Assembly: GCA_913055805.1 (NCBI GenBank)
Contig: CAJXLF010000001.1
Coordinates: 513,749-577,748 of the forward strand
Reading direction: 5' to 3'
DNA length: 64,000 nucleotides
From: an uncultured Salinisphaerales bacterium
GTDB taxonomy: Bacteria > Pseudomonadota > Gammaproteobacteria > Nevskiales > CAJXLF01
Shown here: positions 1 through 8,224 of the stretch, one piece after another
How the letters are laid out: each line of letters begins with the position of its first letter
Position numbering within the stretch: position 1 is the first letter of the stretch
Position numbers and translations under genes: made by a program
The notes under the pieces: generated by a model
The model's database searches: none
Told to the model about the DNA's origin: nothing
What the model saw: only the letters and a program-made list of their open reading frames with translations

Positions 1-1417
1 CAACGGTGTTGCCAGCCGCATCTTCGAGCACTTTGGCTTCGTCGTGTTCATGATCGTGCTCTTCTTCTGATTCTTCATGCACATGTTCGTCGTGCTCATC
101 CTCACCGGCGATGCCGAGCCAGGTGAGATCGAAGGGTGCGAACCCGGGGTTGATGTGTCCCTCGATGTCGCCATGTTCGAGATTGACGATGGTGATACGT
201 TCATTGGCCGGGTCGGTGATGAATGCCAGTTCTTCTGCATGGCTGAGGGCGATGCGGATAGCGGGGTCGCCGTCTCCGGCGGTGGCGACACCGGTGACAA
301 AGGCCGCCGTCTGCCAGGCATCGTGAGGATCAAGAATGTGCAAGGTGCCTTCATCGTCCAGGATCAGGAAATGCTCGCCGTGTGCGTCCATGGCATGGGC
401 CACGCGCTCGATGTCCGCGCCGTTGCGCCAGTTGATTTCCGTGGCGGTTTCAGCTTCGGGATTGATGGCATACAGCACGCTGCCGCTGAAGCCGGCAAAT
501 TCTTCCAGTTCGTGATGTCCGGCCAGTTGTGAGATCCGGTGCGGGGTCGACAGCTTGAAATCATGAAAATCTTCGACCGTATCGCCTTCCTGGTGAATCA
601 CCAGCACGCCGTCAGTGCAACCGAAGAGACTGTAATCGTGATTGGAGAAACTGCCGTGCAGACCGTCGCACAGGGTGGCAAAGCGGTGCTCGTGATGGAA
701 ATGATCCCCATGCAGTTCGTACAGGTCCACCTGGTTGGGCAGGCTGCCTTCGGCATCGGATTCGCGGTGGGTGGCCAGCAGCCAGTCGCCACGGGGTTCC
801 GCGGTGCCATGCATCCAGGTCGGGAACACCTGCTCGGCAATAATCTGGCCGTTGCCGATGCTGGCGTCCGACAGCAGGTTCACGCTGGCGGGCAGTTCTT
901 CGGTGTCCAGACCGTCGCAGAACAGGGCGGCCAGGCCCTCGTGCGCTTCGTAGTGGGTCGGGCGGATGCAGTTATCCAGCTGCATGGCCAGTAGCAGGGG
1001 ATCTTCCTCGTGCACATGCGCGTGATCATCGTGTTCTTCCGACCACAGACCGCCGTCGATGAAATTGACATGGCTGTCGTCACGCTGGGCGATCAGCGCA
1101 TAGCGTTGAGCCGGGCTGGCATGGATGGCGCTTACCGCGTGATCGAACTCAAACTCCTCCAGGTTGGCTTCAGTCTCCAGATCGTAGACATACACATGGG
1201 AGTGCTCGCCCTCGACTTCGCCGAAAACCAGGCGGCCGCCGCTTTCAGACTCATGTTCATGCTCGTCTTCCTCGTGATCATGCTCGTCGCCGAGCTGTGT
1301 CTGTGCGACCTGTACATGACCTTCGTTGTAGTCATCGCTGTCGCCGGGGCAGCCGCTCAGAAGCAGCGCCAGTACCGACATCAGCGATACAGTGAAAAAA
1401 TGCTTTCCCTGTGTCAT
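1..1417 (-). CDS. His-rich AztD-like zinc-binding lipoprotein (partial, C-terminus beyond window)
   Basis: 472 codons are visible and the frame is still open at the window edge. The start is the ATG at 1415-1417, with a GGAG ribosome site 8-12 bases before it. A signal peptide ends in a lipobox (LLLSGC, Cys23), so the protein is probably a lipoprotein. Two His/Asp/Glu-rich runs follow: one right after the anchor (HDHEEDEHEHE near residue 50) and one at the visible end. Between them lies WD40/beta-propeller-like sequence with recurring short beta blades. This layout matches AztD, the periplasmic zinc chaperone that hands Zn to the binding protein of AztABC-type importers. The binding protein and permease are directly upstream, and a Zur box precedes the gene. 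The AztD assignment is by architecture and context. Another metal-binding propeller is possible. Confidence 0.65.
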   Translation of the reverse strand, partial: MTQGKHFFTVSLMSVLALLLSGCPGDSDDYNEGHVQVAQTQLGDEHDHEEDEHEHESESGGRLVFGEVEGEHSHVYVYDLETEANLEEFEFDHAVSAIHASPAQRYALIAQRDDSHVNFIDGGLWSEEHDDHAHVHEEDPLLLAMQLDNCIRPTHYEAHEGLAALFCDGLDTEELPASVNLLSDASIGNGQIIAEQVFPTWMHGTAEPRGDWLLATHRESDAEGSLPNQVDLYELHGDHFHHEHRFATLCDGLHGSFSNHDYSLFGCTDGVLVIHQEGDTVEDFHDFKLSTPHRISQLAGHHELEEFAGFSGSVLYAINPEAETATEINWRNGADIERVAHAMDAHGEHFLILDDEGTLHILDPHDAWQTAAFVTGVATAGDGDPAIRIALSHAEELAFITDPANERITIVNLEHGDIEGHINPGFAPFDLTWLGIAGEDEHDEHVHEESEEEHDHEHDEAKVLEDAAGNTV

Positions 1418-1432
1418 GAATAAATCTCCAAT

Positions 1433-1451
1433 AATGTTACTTTATAACATT
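1433..1451. promoter_or_regulatory. Zur box (zinc uptake regulator operator)
   Basis: A 7-5-7 inverted repeat, AATGTTA-CTTTA-TAACATT, with perfect 7-base arms. The enterobacterial Zur consensus has the same arms and the same 5-base spacer (AATGTTA-TANTA-TAACATT). It ends 16 bases before the start of the AztD-like gene and overlaps the last codon and stop of the permease gene. Read on the minus strand its centre contains TATAAA, a plausible -10 element, so Zur binding would block initiation. It implies the AztD-like gene has its own zinc-repressed promoter besides read-through from the permease. Confidence 0.8.
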
Positions 1452-2210
1452 GCATATTAGCATGCTTATCGCCGCCGCGGTTACGCTCATGCCAGCTAGT
1501 GTCAACACCACCAGCGGGCCGGAGGGCAGGTCGAAAAGTGCGGAGCAGGCCAGACCCAGCGTGTAACCCGCAATGCCGACGACGCCGGCGATGGCAAAAG
1601 CCGGCAGTGTCGGCCGTTTGACCACGGCCAGCGCCGGCAGGATGAGGGTGGCAAATACCAGGAAGATGCCGACCAGTTGTACGGATACCGTTACGCTCAC
1701 GGCAAACAGCACATAGAAGCCCCAGATGTTGCGGACTACGCCCAGCGCCATGGCGGCAAGCACAGCCAGAGTAATCATCAATGGCGCCAGCAGATCATCG
1801 AAAGTGACCCAGAGTATCTGTCCGGCAAGTAGCTGGTTGAGCTGTTCATGGCCATGGGCGGCATTGGCGAGCAGCAGTAGCATCACGCAGGCTGAAAGCA
1901 CATACAGGCTGCCGATCAGGGCTTCCTGAATCTGTGGCCAGCGGCGTTCTGTCCATGCCAGCAGCAATGCTGCAGCCAGCGCGCCAGCGGTGGCCGACAG
2001 TTGTGCGTGCCAGTCTGCATGTTCATGCCCGGGTCCGTGGTTCCAGAGCATCTCCATGGTCACGCCCAGCGCCGCAACCTGGGCCACGGTCAGATCCAGG
2101 AAGATAATGCCCCGCTCCAGCACACGCCGCCCCAGCGGAATGTGCGTGATGCAGACCAGTAACCCCGCGCACAGCGGGGCCGCCAGCAGGCTCCAGTCGA
2201 ATCCCGTCAC
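1437..2210 (-). CDS. Zinc/manganese ABC transporter permease (ZnuB/AztB type)
   Basis: 257 residues, ABC-3 family inner-membrane permease with about eight hydrophobic segments. The N-terminal block 'RRVLERGIIFLDLTVAQVAA' is the typical family signature just after the first membrane span. The start is GTG at 2208-2210, overlapping the stop of the binding-protein gene (GTGA), which indicates translational coupling. It forms the membrane channel for the metal delivered by the upstream binding protein. No ATPase gene is seen in the window; it may lie beyond the left edge. Zinc specificity is inferred from the Zur box and His-rich neighbour. Confidence 0.88.
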   Translation of the reverse strand: MTGFDWSLLAAPLCAGLLVCITHIPLGRRVLERGIIFLDLTVAQVAALGVTMEMLWNHGPGHEHADWHAQLSATAGALAAALLLAWTERRWPQIQEALIGSLYVLSACVMLLLLANAAHGHEQLNQLLAGQILWVTFDDLLAPLMITLAVLAAMALGVVRNIWGFYVLFAVSVTVSVQLVGIFLVFATLILPALAVVKRPTLPAFAIAGVVGIAGYTLGLACSALFDLPSGPLVVLTLAGMSVTAAAISMLICNVIK

Positions 2211-3124
2211 GAACTGCTCTCTGCCTGAGCCGTCTTCAGCAGCATGCTGATCATTGTCGTGTAGAGCCTTTCCAGCGTGTTCGTTCCCTCAACGCCACCT
2301 ACTGTGGTCGGCAGGATGACGATGGGGTAGCGGGTGCGCTCCGCCAGCCATTCTGCCGGTCGGTTCGACTGGTAAGTGGCCGCCAAGATCATGCTCGCAG
2401 GTTCCGTTTTCAGTTCGGCCAGCAACTTGTTGAGGTAGGCCGCGCTGGGCGGGATGCCGGGCTTGGGCTCGAGGTTATTCACTTCCACTATGCCCAGCCA
2501 GTCAAACAGATAGCTGAAGGACTTGTGATGAGCCACCACCTTCACGCCCTTGAGGGGCGCTGCCTGTGCTTCCCAGCTGCTGATTTTGCCCTGCCATACC
2601 TTCTCGAAGGTGGCCTGGCGGCGGGCATAGACATCCGCATTGGCAGGATCAAGCTGTGCCATTTTCCCGGCCAGACGCTTGCTGATGGGGATCATGTTCC
2701 TTGGATCCAGATGCACATGCGGGTTGCCCTGCGGGTGGACATCGCCGTCGGCCCGGTCCAGGCGTTCGGGGATTTCCAGCATATCCAGGCCCTCACTGGC
2801 AAAAAACAAGCCGGCACCTCCCGGACGCAGGGCGGGGTTACCTCCGCTGTTCTGCAGTACCGGCAGCCAGCCGATTTCCAGATCCGCACCGGTGCATATG
2901 CCAAGATCCGCCTGGCGGAATTTGGCGATGAGGCTCGGCCTTGGCTGGATGAGGTGGGGGTCCTGCTGGGCAGTGGTGGCGCTGAATGCTTCCACATGCT
3001 CGCCCCCGAGTTCCTTGCTCAGCGCAGCCCATTCCGGTTCACAGGCGAAAACCTTCAGCCCAGCATGAGCGAGTCCAGCCTGCATGAGGAACACCATGCA
3101 GGCTGCATTGATGAATACTCGCAT
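2207..3124 (-). CDS. Zinc ABC transporter substrate-binding protein (ZnuA/AztC type)
   Basis: 305 residues, cluster A-I (TroA-like) periplasmic metal-binding protein. A signal peptide (about residues 1-21) is followed by 'VFACEPEWAAL', then 'DPHLIQPRPS' with the first metal His, 'GNPHVHLDPRN' with the second, and 'VVAHHKSFSYL' with the third. The His-rich loop that marks classical ZnuA is reduced to 'DGDVHPQGNPHVH', as in AztC-like proteins. An AGGAGA site precedes the ATG. It sits 9 bases after the barrel gene and overlaps the permease by 4 bases, so the three are one transcript. Confidence 0.88.
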   Translation of the reverse strand: MRVFINAACMVFLMQAGLAHAGLKVFACEPEWAALSKELGGEHVEAFSATTAQQDPHLIQPRPSLIAKFRQADLGICTGADLEIGWLPVLQNSGGNPALRPGGAGLFFASEGLDMLEIPERLDRADGDVHPQGNPHVHLDPRNMIPISKRLAGKMAQLDPANADVYARRQATFEKVWQGKISSWEAQAAPLKGVKVVAHHKSFSYLFDWLGIVEVNNLEPKPGIPPSAAYLNKLLAELKTEPASMILAATYQSNRPAEWLAERTRYPIVILPTTVGGVEGTNTLERLYTTMISMLLKTAQAESSS

Positions 3125-3133
3125 GATTTTCTC

Positions 3134-4351
3134 CTAGTACTGGTGAGCCGGGTGTGAACCCAGACTCATGATGTATTGCAGGAATACCTGGTTGTCGACT
3201 TCACCACCGGGTTGTGACTCATCGCGGTTGTACTGAATTCTGAAACGGGAGAATTCACTGCGTGAGAAATCAACCATGGCACTGATGCGCTGTGGGTCGT
3301 CATTGTTCAGCAGATTGTTGAACTGACCAGCCGGGTTGTTCGGCAGGTCGTTATCAGTTTCCAGCCAGTCATATCTCAGACCGACACGCCAGCGTGGTAC
3401 AAACTGATAGATGACCTGACCATACCAGGCCTGAGGGGACGCCTCGTAGGCGCTCGATACTGCACCCAGGGTGCCGTTGTCACTGAAGTCGAGTGTGCCG
3501 TCTTCATCGCCAATGATGTACTCGGCCTGCACGATGAGATGACATTCTCTTGGGTTGCCGTTGGGCGCCCACTTCACAACCATGTCGACGCCGCTGCGAG
3601 TGGTGTCACCGGTGAAGTCAAATATTTCATTGGTGGCGCCGTCGCCAAAGCTTTGGCGGCCTTCTGCGTCGCCATCCAGATGCCAGATCCCGAGTCGCCA
3701 GGAGGTGTCGGTGCCAAAGTCGCCGCCGAGGTGGCCGAAGACGGTGACGGTGTTAATGCCGCTGCAATCTTCGCAGTTGGTCGGGAAACTGGCGCCACGC
3801 ATGGCTTCTGCACCCACTTCCATAAACAGATCAGTCGGCGCAATCCATTTCAGCTGGATACCGTCATCACGATAGTTATTGGCAAGCAGTACCCGGTAGC
3901 CCAGTGGCTGATCGATAAAGTCCCAGGCGTGGCTATGGGTTTTATTCAGATAGCCAATGTCAGAGAAGAAGCGCCCAAACTTGGCCGTGAAGCCCTGTGG
4001 CAGGCTGAGTGTGTTGATATAGGCTTCTTCCACATCAATCTCGGTTTCACCGTCGTGCTCATGCAGGCCGAGAGTGACCCAGCCACGGTAGGCATCGTCG
4101 ATATTGGCTTCTGCGGCAATTTCGGTTTCCACCAGTGAAAAGCCGTCAGCTCGCAGCTCGGATTCGCCGCCAAGCAGAGAACCGCGCACGGCCGAATCGC
4201 CCTCGGAATAATCGGCGTAACTGCCCTGCAGGATGAGGCTTATCTTGGGGTTGAAACCGCTGCCGGAACCACCGTTCTGGGCCTGGGTCAGGGATGGCAT
4301 AAGTAACAAAAATGCGGCGCCTGCCAGGGCGCCTATACGGAACATTCGCAT
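3134..4351 (-). CDS. Outer-membrane beta-barrel (porin-like) protein of the zinc cluster
   Basis: 405 residues with a signal peptide cut after 'SLTQA'. The body is made of alternating amphipathic strands with many aromatic and acidic residues, for example 'RDDGIQLKWIAPTDLFMEVG' and 'WRVGLRYDWLETDN', as in outer-membrane barrels. It carries two cysteines in 'NCEDC' near the middle and a third in 'PRECH'. A His/acid motif (LHEHDGE) and the C-terminal 'SHPAHQY' could touch metal. GGAG precedes the ATG. Being first in line with the binding protein and permease suggests it admits zinc or a zinc complex across the outer membrane. I recognise no exact family. Confidence 0.7.
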   Translation of the reverse strand: MRMFRIGALAGAAFLLLMPSLTQAQNGGSGSGFNPKISLILQGSYADYSEGDSAVRGSLLGGESELRADGFSLVETEIAAEANIDDAYRGWVTLGLHEHDGETEIDVEEAYINTLSLPQGFTAKFGRFFSDIGYLNKTHSHAWDFIDQPLGYRVLLANNYRDDGIQLKWIAPTDLFMEVGAEAMRGASFPTNCEDCSGINTVTVFGHLGGDFGTDTSWRLGIWHLDGDAEGRQSFGDGATNEIFDFTGDTTRSGVDMVVKWAPNGNPRECHLIVQAEYIIGDEDGTLDFSDNGTLGAVSSAYEASPQAWYGQVIYQFVPRWRVGLRYDWLETDNDLPNNPAGQFNNLLNNDDPQRISAMVDFSRSEFSRFRIQYNRDESQPGGEVDNQVFLQYIMSLGSHPAHQY

Positions 4352-4414
4352 GTTCTAAACTCCATTCAATCACTGAATGCAGGCGGATTTTGCCTGCCAG
4401 ATTCAAACAATCAG

Positions 4415-4702
4415 TCAGAGAATGGTGTGAGGTGGGGCGCGGATATTGGCCTCGGCCAGGCGCACATCAGCCGGTGCAGGCGATGATTGGCTGGCGGGCA
4501 CGAAGCGGGCCGCAATCGCCGGCAGTGAAACGATGCTGCTGGTCTGGGCCTGCTCAAGGTTGTGGCTCTGAATACAGATGACGCAGAGGCCATCATGAGT
4601 TTGTTGAGGCGCGGTATGTTCAGCACTGTGCGCAAGCACAGTCCACTGCCCCGCAAGCAGTGCCAGGGCGAGCAGTAACCATTTGGGCTGAAAACGCTTC
4701 AT
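4415..4702 (-). CDS. Small secreted Cys/His protein (DUF2946-like, possible zinc chaperone)
   Basis: 95 residues from the ATG at 4700-4702. An upstream in-frame ATG exists but would run into the dapF coding region. A signal peptide (FQPKWLLLALALLAGQWTVLA) is followed by 'HSAEHTAPQQTHDGLCVIC' and 'SHNLEQ'. The His cluster plus CxxC recall DUF2946-type proteins and the small proteins found beside ZnuABC operons that databases name zinc chaperones. It ends 63 bases before the barrel gene on the same strand. A GCAGGC/GCCTGC hairpin lies in that gap (4379-4397) without a T-tract. Function is inferred from position and metal-ligand content. Confidence 0.6.
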   Translation of the reverse strand: MKRFQPKWLLLALALLAGQWTVLAHSAEHTAPQQTHDGLCVICIQSHNLEQAQTSSIVSLPAIAARFVPASQSSPAPADVRLAEANIRAPPHTIL

Positions 4703-4763
4703 AACCGCACGATTATAGGGCATTTGCTCGCTCGGGCAATGAGTGGCCGGTATCATGTGCGCC

Positions 4764-5606
4764 ATGAACAGATCTTTTACCAAAATGCACGGCCTGGGTA
4801 ATGACTTCGTGGTGTTTGACGCTACGCAGCAGCCTCTCAGCCTGACGACAGAGCAGGCCCGCTTTATTGCGGACCGGCGCTATGGTATTGGCTGTGACCA
4901 GATCCTTGTTGTTGAGCCGCCGCCGGATGCTTCGGCAGATTTCCGTTACCGCATCTTCAATGCCGACGGCTCCGAGGTAGGGCAGTGCGGCAACGGTGCG
5001 CGCTGCTTTGCCCGTTTTGTGCATGACAAGGGCTTGTTCGAGGGCGATGAAATCCGTGTGGTGACCTGTACCGGCCCCTTGCGCCTGATCCTGCTTCCCG
5101 ATGGCCAGGTGACGGTGAATATGGGCGTGCCGCGCTTTGAGCCGGCAGATATTCCCTTTCAGGCTGAGTCGATGCAGACATTTTATTCGCTGGAAGTGGA
5201 CGGGCGGAGTCTGGACATATCCGCCCTGAGTATGGGTAATCCCCATGCGGTGACTCTGGTGGACGATGTGGACAGCGCCCCGGTGGAAACTCTGGGTCCG
5301 CTCATTGAATCGCATCCCCGTTTCCCGCAGCGGGTCAATGCCGGCTTCCTGCAGGTGGTGGATGATCGACATGCCCGTCTACGGGTTTTCGAACGTGGCT
5401 CGGGGGAAACCCTGGCCTGTGGCAGTGGCGCCTGCGCCGCCATGGTGGCTGGTCGCCAGCGGGGTTTGCTGAGTGAGCAGGCGGAAATGGCGCTCAGGGG
5501 CGGTATACTGCAATTACAATGGGCCGGGGAGGGAGAACCGGTTCTGATGACCGGGCCGGCGACCACCGTTTTTGAAGGTGAGATCGACCTCGGCCAGGCC
5601 GGATAA
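4764..5606 (+). CDS. dapF: Diaminopimelate epimerase DapF
   Basis: 280 residues (E. coli enzyme 274). It interconverts LL- and meso-diaminopimelate in lysine and peptidoglycan synthesis. The N-terminal '[13 protein letters not shown]' signature is intact. The two catalytic cysteines lie in 'GQCGNGARC' (about Cys75) and 'CGSGACAA' near residue 220. The start at 4764 is chosen because it puts the signature at residue 5. It is divergent from the small secreted protein with 61 bases between them, and is followed by DUF484 and xerC as in many gammaproteobacteria. Confidence 0.97.
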   Translation: MNRSFTKMHGLGNDFVVFDATQQPLSLTTEQARFIADRRYGIGCDQILVVEPPPDASADFRYRIFNADGSEVGQCGNGARCFARFVHDKGLFEGDEIRVVTCTGPLRLILLPDGQVTVNMGVPRFEPADIPFQAESMQTFYSLEVDGRSLDISALSMGNPHAVTLVDDVDSAPVETLGPLIESHPRFPQRVNAGFLQVVDDRHARLRVFERGSGETLACGSGACAAMVAGRQRGLLSEQAEMALRGGILQLQWAGEGEPVLMTGPATTVFEGEIDLGQAG

Positions 5607-5628
5607 AACAACAGCACTGTGAGGAGAC

Positions 5629-6366
5629 ATGTCTGAAACGTCAACCAGGAAGGCCAAGGCTGCAGAGACCAGCGAGGAAGGGGTCGTAGCCTATTTGCGC
5701 GAACATAGCGATTTCTTCGATCACCATCCCGAATTGCTGGAACACCTGACGCTCAAACATGCCAGCGGTAGCGCCGTTTCGCTGATCGAGCGGCAGATCG
5801 AGGTGATCCGCAGTCGCAATCACCAGTTACAGCAGCGCCTGGCCACGTTGCTGGAAACGGCCCGGGAAAACGAAAACCGGGTTATGCATCTGAATAGCCT
5901 GGCGCGGGCACTGATTGCTTCAACGACGCCAGCCGAAGTGTTGCAAGGTCTGGAAACCTGTCTGACGCGTGATTTTGGCGTGGATGCGCTGTTCCTCGGC
6001 ATCAAGATTCTGGGTGATAACACGCCTGAGACAACACCGGTCAAGGGACTGCGTTATCTGGCAGGCGAAGATCCGGTGCTGGTCAGCTATGAGAACTTCT
6101 TCCGCATGGGGCAGGTGGAGTGTGGCGGGCTGGCGGCAGAGCAGGCCAACCTGCTGTTTCCGAACTGGAAGAAGAGCAAGCCACTGCGTTCGGCTGCCCT
6201 GGTGCCGCTGGGCAAGCCCAGCACCATGGGCATGCTGGCGCTGGCCAGTGTCGATGCCGATCACTTCCAGTCGGACATGGGCACCATGTTCCTGGAACTG
6301 ATGGCGGACCTGGTGGCGGCTTCGCTGCGCGATCTCTTCGAACAGGTACCGGCAGCGACCGAGTAG
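5629..6366 (+). CDS. DUF484 family protein
   Basis: 245 residues. The first ~70 have the family pattern 'VVAYLREHSDFFDHHPELLEHL', followed by a helical stretch and a GAF-like domain (about residues 90-240). GAGGAG lies just before the ATG. The gene ends one base before xerC starts. DUF484 is regularly found between dapF and xerC. Its biochemical role is not established, and nothing in the sequence adds to that. Confidence 0.92.
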   Translation: MSETSTRKAKAAETSEEGVVAYLREHSDFFDHHPELLEHLTLKHASGSAVSLIERQIEVIRSRNHQLQQRLATLLETARENENRVMHLNSLARALIASTTPAEVLQGLETCLTRDFGVDALFLGIKILGDNTPETTPVKGLRYLAGEDPVLVSYENFFRMGQVECGGLAAEQANLLFPNWKKSKPLRSAALVPLGKPSTMGMLALASVDADHFQSDMGTMFLELMADLVAASLRDLFEQVPAATE

Positions 6367-6367
6367 G

Positions 6368-7276
6368 ATGCAGCCGGCGCAAGGTGAGTGGCTGGAGAAG
6401 TTTCAACGCCATCTGCTGGCTGAGCGCCGCCTTTCCGAACATACCGCCGCGGCCTATCTCAACGACCTGAAATTGCTGCAGGCTTTTTGTATTGATCAGG
6501 GCCTGGAGCACTGGCAAACCCTGGACCATAACCACGTACAGCGCCTGCTGGCGCAGCGTCATCGCGGCGGCGCCTCGCCGGCCAGTCTGCAACGGCTGCT
6601 GTCCTCCATTCGCAGCTTTTACCGCTATCTGCGAAACCAGCACATTGTGACGCAGGACCCCACGGCCGATGTGCGTGCGCCCAAACAGAAACGCAAGCTG
6701 CCCAAGGCGCTGGACACCGGGCATGTGGAGCGGCTGCTGTCACAGAAGGGACGTGCTCCGGCCGATCTGCGTGATCAGGCCATGCTGGAGCTGTTCTATT
6801 CCTCGGGATTGCGCCTGTCGGAACTGCTGGACCTGGATATGCGCCACGCGCAGCAGATTGCCGGCGGTGAATTGATGGTGAAGGGCAAGGGCAGCAAGGA
6901 GCGTGTGGTGCCAGTAGGCGGGCCGGCTGCCGAGGCCGTCCGGAATTGGCTGGTGGCGCGTCCTGAGATGGCAGTCAGGGATGAGGTGGCCTTGTTTGTG
7001 GGGCAGCGTGGCCGGCGTATCTCCCGTTCCACCATCCAGCAGCGATTTGACTACTGGAGCAAGCGGCTGGGGTTGGGGCGGCATGTGCATCCACATATGC
7101 TGCGGCATTCCTTTGCTACTCATTTGCTGGAATCCAGTGGTGATTTGAGAGCCGTGCAGGAATTGCTCGGGCACGCCAACATCAGTACTACGCAAATCTA
7201 CACGCATCTGGATTTCCAGCGCCTGGCCAAGGTCTACGACGATGCCCATCCCAGGGCGAAGAAGTCGAAAAACTGA
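6368..7276 (+). CDS. xerC: Site-specific tyrosine recombinase XerC
   Basis: 302 residues. It has an N-terminal SAM-like core-binding domain (about residues 5-90) and a C-terminal catalytic domain. The visible catalytic set is Arg in 'SSGLRLSELLDL', Lys in 'VKGKGSKERVVPV', 'HMLRHSFATHLL', His in 'LLGHANIS', and the Tyr nucleophile in 'TQIYTHLDF'. With XerD it resolves chromosome dimers at dif. It is the last gene of the dapF-DUF484-xerC unit, and about 400 non-coding bases follow. Confidence 0.97.
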   Translation: MQPAQGEWLEKFQRHLLAERRLSEHTAAAYLNDLKLLQAFCIDQGLEHWQTLDHNHVQRLLAQRHRGGASPASLQRLLSSIRSFYRYLRNQHIVTQDPTADVRAPKQKRKLPKALDTGHVERLLSQKGRAPADLRDQAMLELFYSSGLRLSELLDLDMRHAQQIAGGELMVKGKGSKERVVPVGGPAAEAVRNWLVARPEMAVRDEVALFVGQRGRRISRSTIQQRFDYWSKRLGLGRHVHPHMLRHSFATHLLESSGDLRAVQELLGHANISTTQIYTHLDFQRLAKVYDDAHPRAKKSKN

Positions 7277-7681
7277 CGGCAGAGTCACTGTATTGCTGTG
7301 ATGATGGTTTCTCGCAGAGCCCGCAAGGACAATAAGACCTCACGCAAAGGCGCTAAGGCGCTAATGTGCAAGAAGAAAGACGTTCCGGGCAGAGCTCGCA
7401 TGGAAAACCAGGCTGCGAGTCCGAAGGGTGAAGCTATCCCCAATTTAACGTCATTCCCGCGAAAGGGGAGCCCACGGGCGGAAAAGATTGGTTTATCACC
7501 AGGTGCTCGTGGATTCCGGACAAATGCTGCGCATTTTCCGGAAAGACAATCAGTTTTATCTCGGCGTCCTGTGCGATCTCTGCGTGAGATATCTTCTTTA
7601 CGCCTTCCTGCCTTGATTTCATCTGCACACGTCCCCATAAATCAGCTATAGATTCATCAGAATTCCCAGCAAGGAGCCACA
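7277..7681. repeat. Non-coding stretch with dispersed repeat fragments
   Basis: 405 bases with no supported gene. It holds 'CACGCAAAGGCGCTAAGGCGC' type sequence at 7341-7361, answered on the other strand near 7576-7590 (TCTCTGCGTGAGAT). A 'GTCATTCCCGCGAAAGGGGA' hairpin repeat starts at 7450, and a 'GGATTCCGGACAAATGC...GCATTTTCCGG' palindrome follows near 7512-7543. Similar pieces occur at 46164-46250, 46566-46687 and 50545-50627. The last 70 bases contain the hslV promoter and ribosome site. Some frames are open across it, but their content is just these repeats. Confidence 0.75.
7612..7640 (+). promoter_or_regulatory. Sigma-32 (heat-shock) type promoter for hslVU
   Basis: CTTGATT at 7612-7618 and CCCCATAA at 7633-7640, separated by 14 bases. 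The sigma-32 consensus is CTTGAAA, 13-15 bases, then CCCCATnT. The match is 5 of 7 in the first box and complete over CCCCAT in the second. It lies about 40 bases before the hslV start, which also has AAGGAG at 7671. hslVU is a known sigma-32 target in enteric bacteria. Confidence 0.75.
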
Positions 7682-8224
7682 GTGGAGCAATTCCGGGGCA
7701 CAACCATTCTCGCTGTCCGGCGGGGCGGCAAGGTCGCAATTGGCGGCGACGGTCAGGTCTCCATGGGCAATACCATGGTCAAGGGCAATGCCCGCAAGGT
7801 GCGGCGCTTATACAAGGATCAGGTGCTGGCGGGTTTTGCCGGCGGAACGGCAGATGCTTTTACCCTGTTCGAGCGTTTCGAGGCCAAACTGGAGATGCAC
7901 AGCGGTAATCTGACCCGCGCGGCCGTGGATATGGCCAAGGACTGGCGTACAGATCGCGCCTTGCGGCGCCTGGAGGCGCTGCTGATCGTGGCCGACAAGG
8001 AGGCCACCCTGATGATTTCCGGCAACGGGGACGTGATGGAGCCCGAACACGAGGTCATGGCCATTGGTTCCGGTGGCTCTTTTGCACAGGCAGCGGCGCA
8101 GGCGCTGGTCGATAACACGGAATTACCCGCTGATGAAATTGTCCAACGCGCCATGAAAATTGCCGCGGATATCTGTATTTACACCAACCATAATCTGACG
8201 CTGGAGGTCATCGGTGATGAATGA
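7682..8224 (+). CDS. hslV: ATP-dependent protease peptidase subunit HslV
   Basis: 180 residues, N-terminal-nucleophile threonine peptidase of the proteasome fold. The start is GTG with AAGGAG six bases upstream. The short propeptide leads to 'TTILAVRR', so the mature catalytic Thr is residue 7. The following '[12 protein letters not shown]' and '[11 protein letters not shown]' are typical. It forms the double hexamer that degrades proteins unfolded by HslU. Its 3' end overlaps hslU. Confidence 0.97.
   Translation: MEQFRGTTILAVRRGGKVAIGGDGQVSMGNTMVKGNARKVRRLYKDQVLAGFAGGTADAFTLFERFEAKLEMHSGNLTRAAVDMAKDWRTDRALRRLEALLIVADKEATLMISGNGDVMEPEHEVMAIGSGGSFAQAAAQALVDNTELPADEIVQRAMKIAADICIYTNHNLTLEVIGDE

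Noticed and set aside
4379..4397. Intrinsic terminator between the small zinc-cluster gene and the barrel gene
   Set aside because: The stem is only 6 bases and no T-tract follows on the minus strand.
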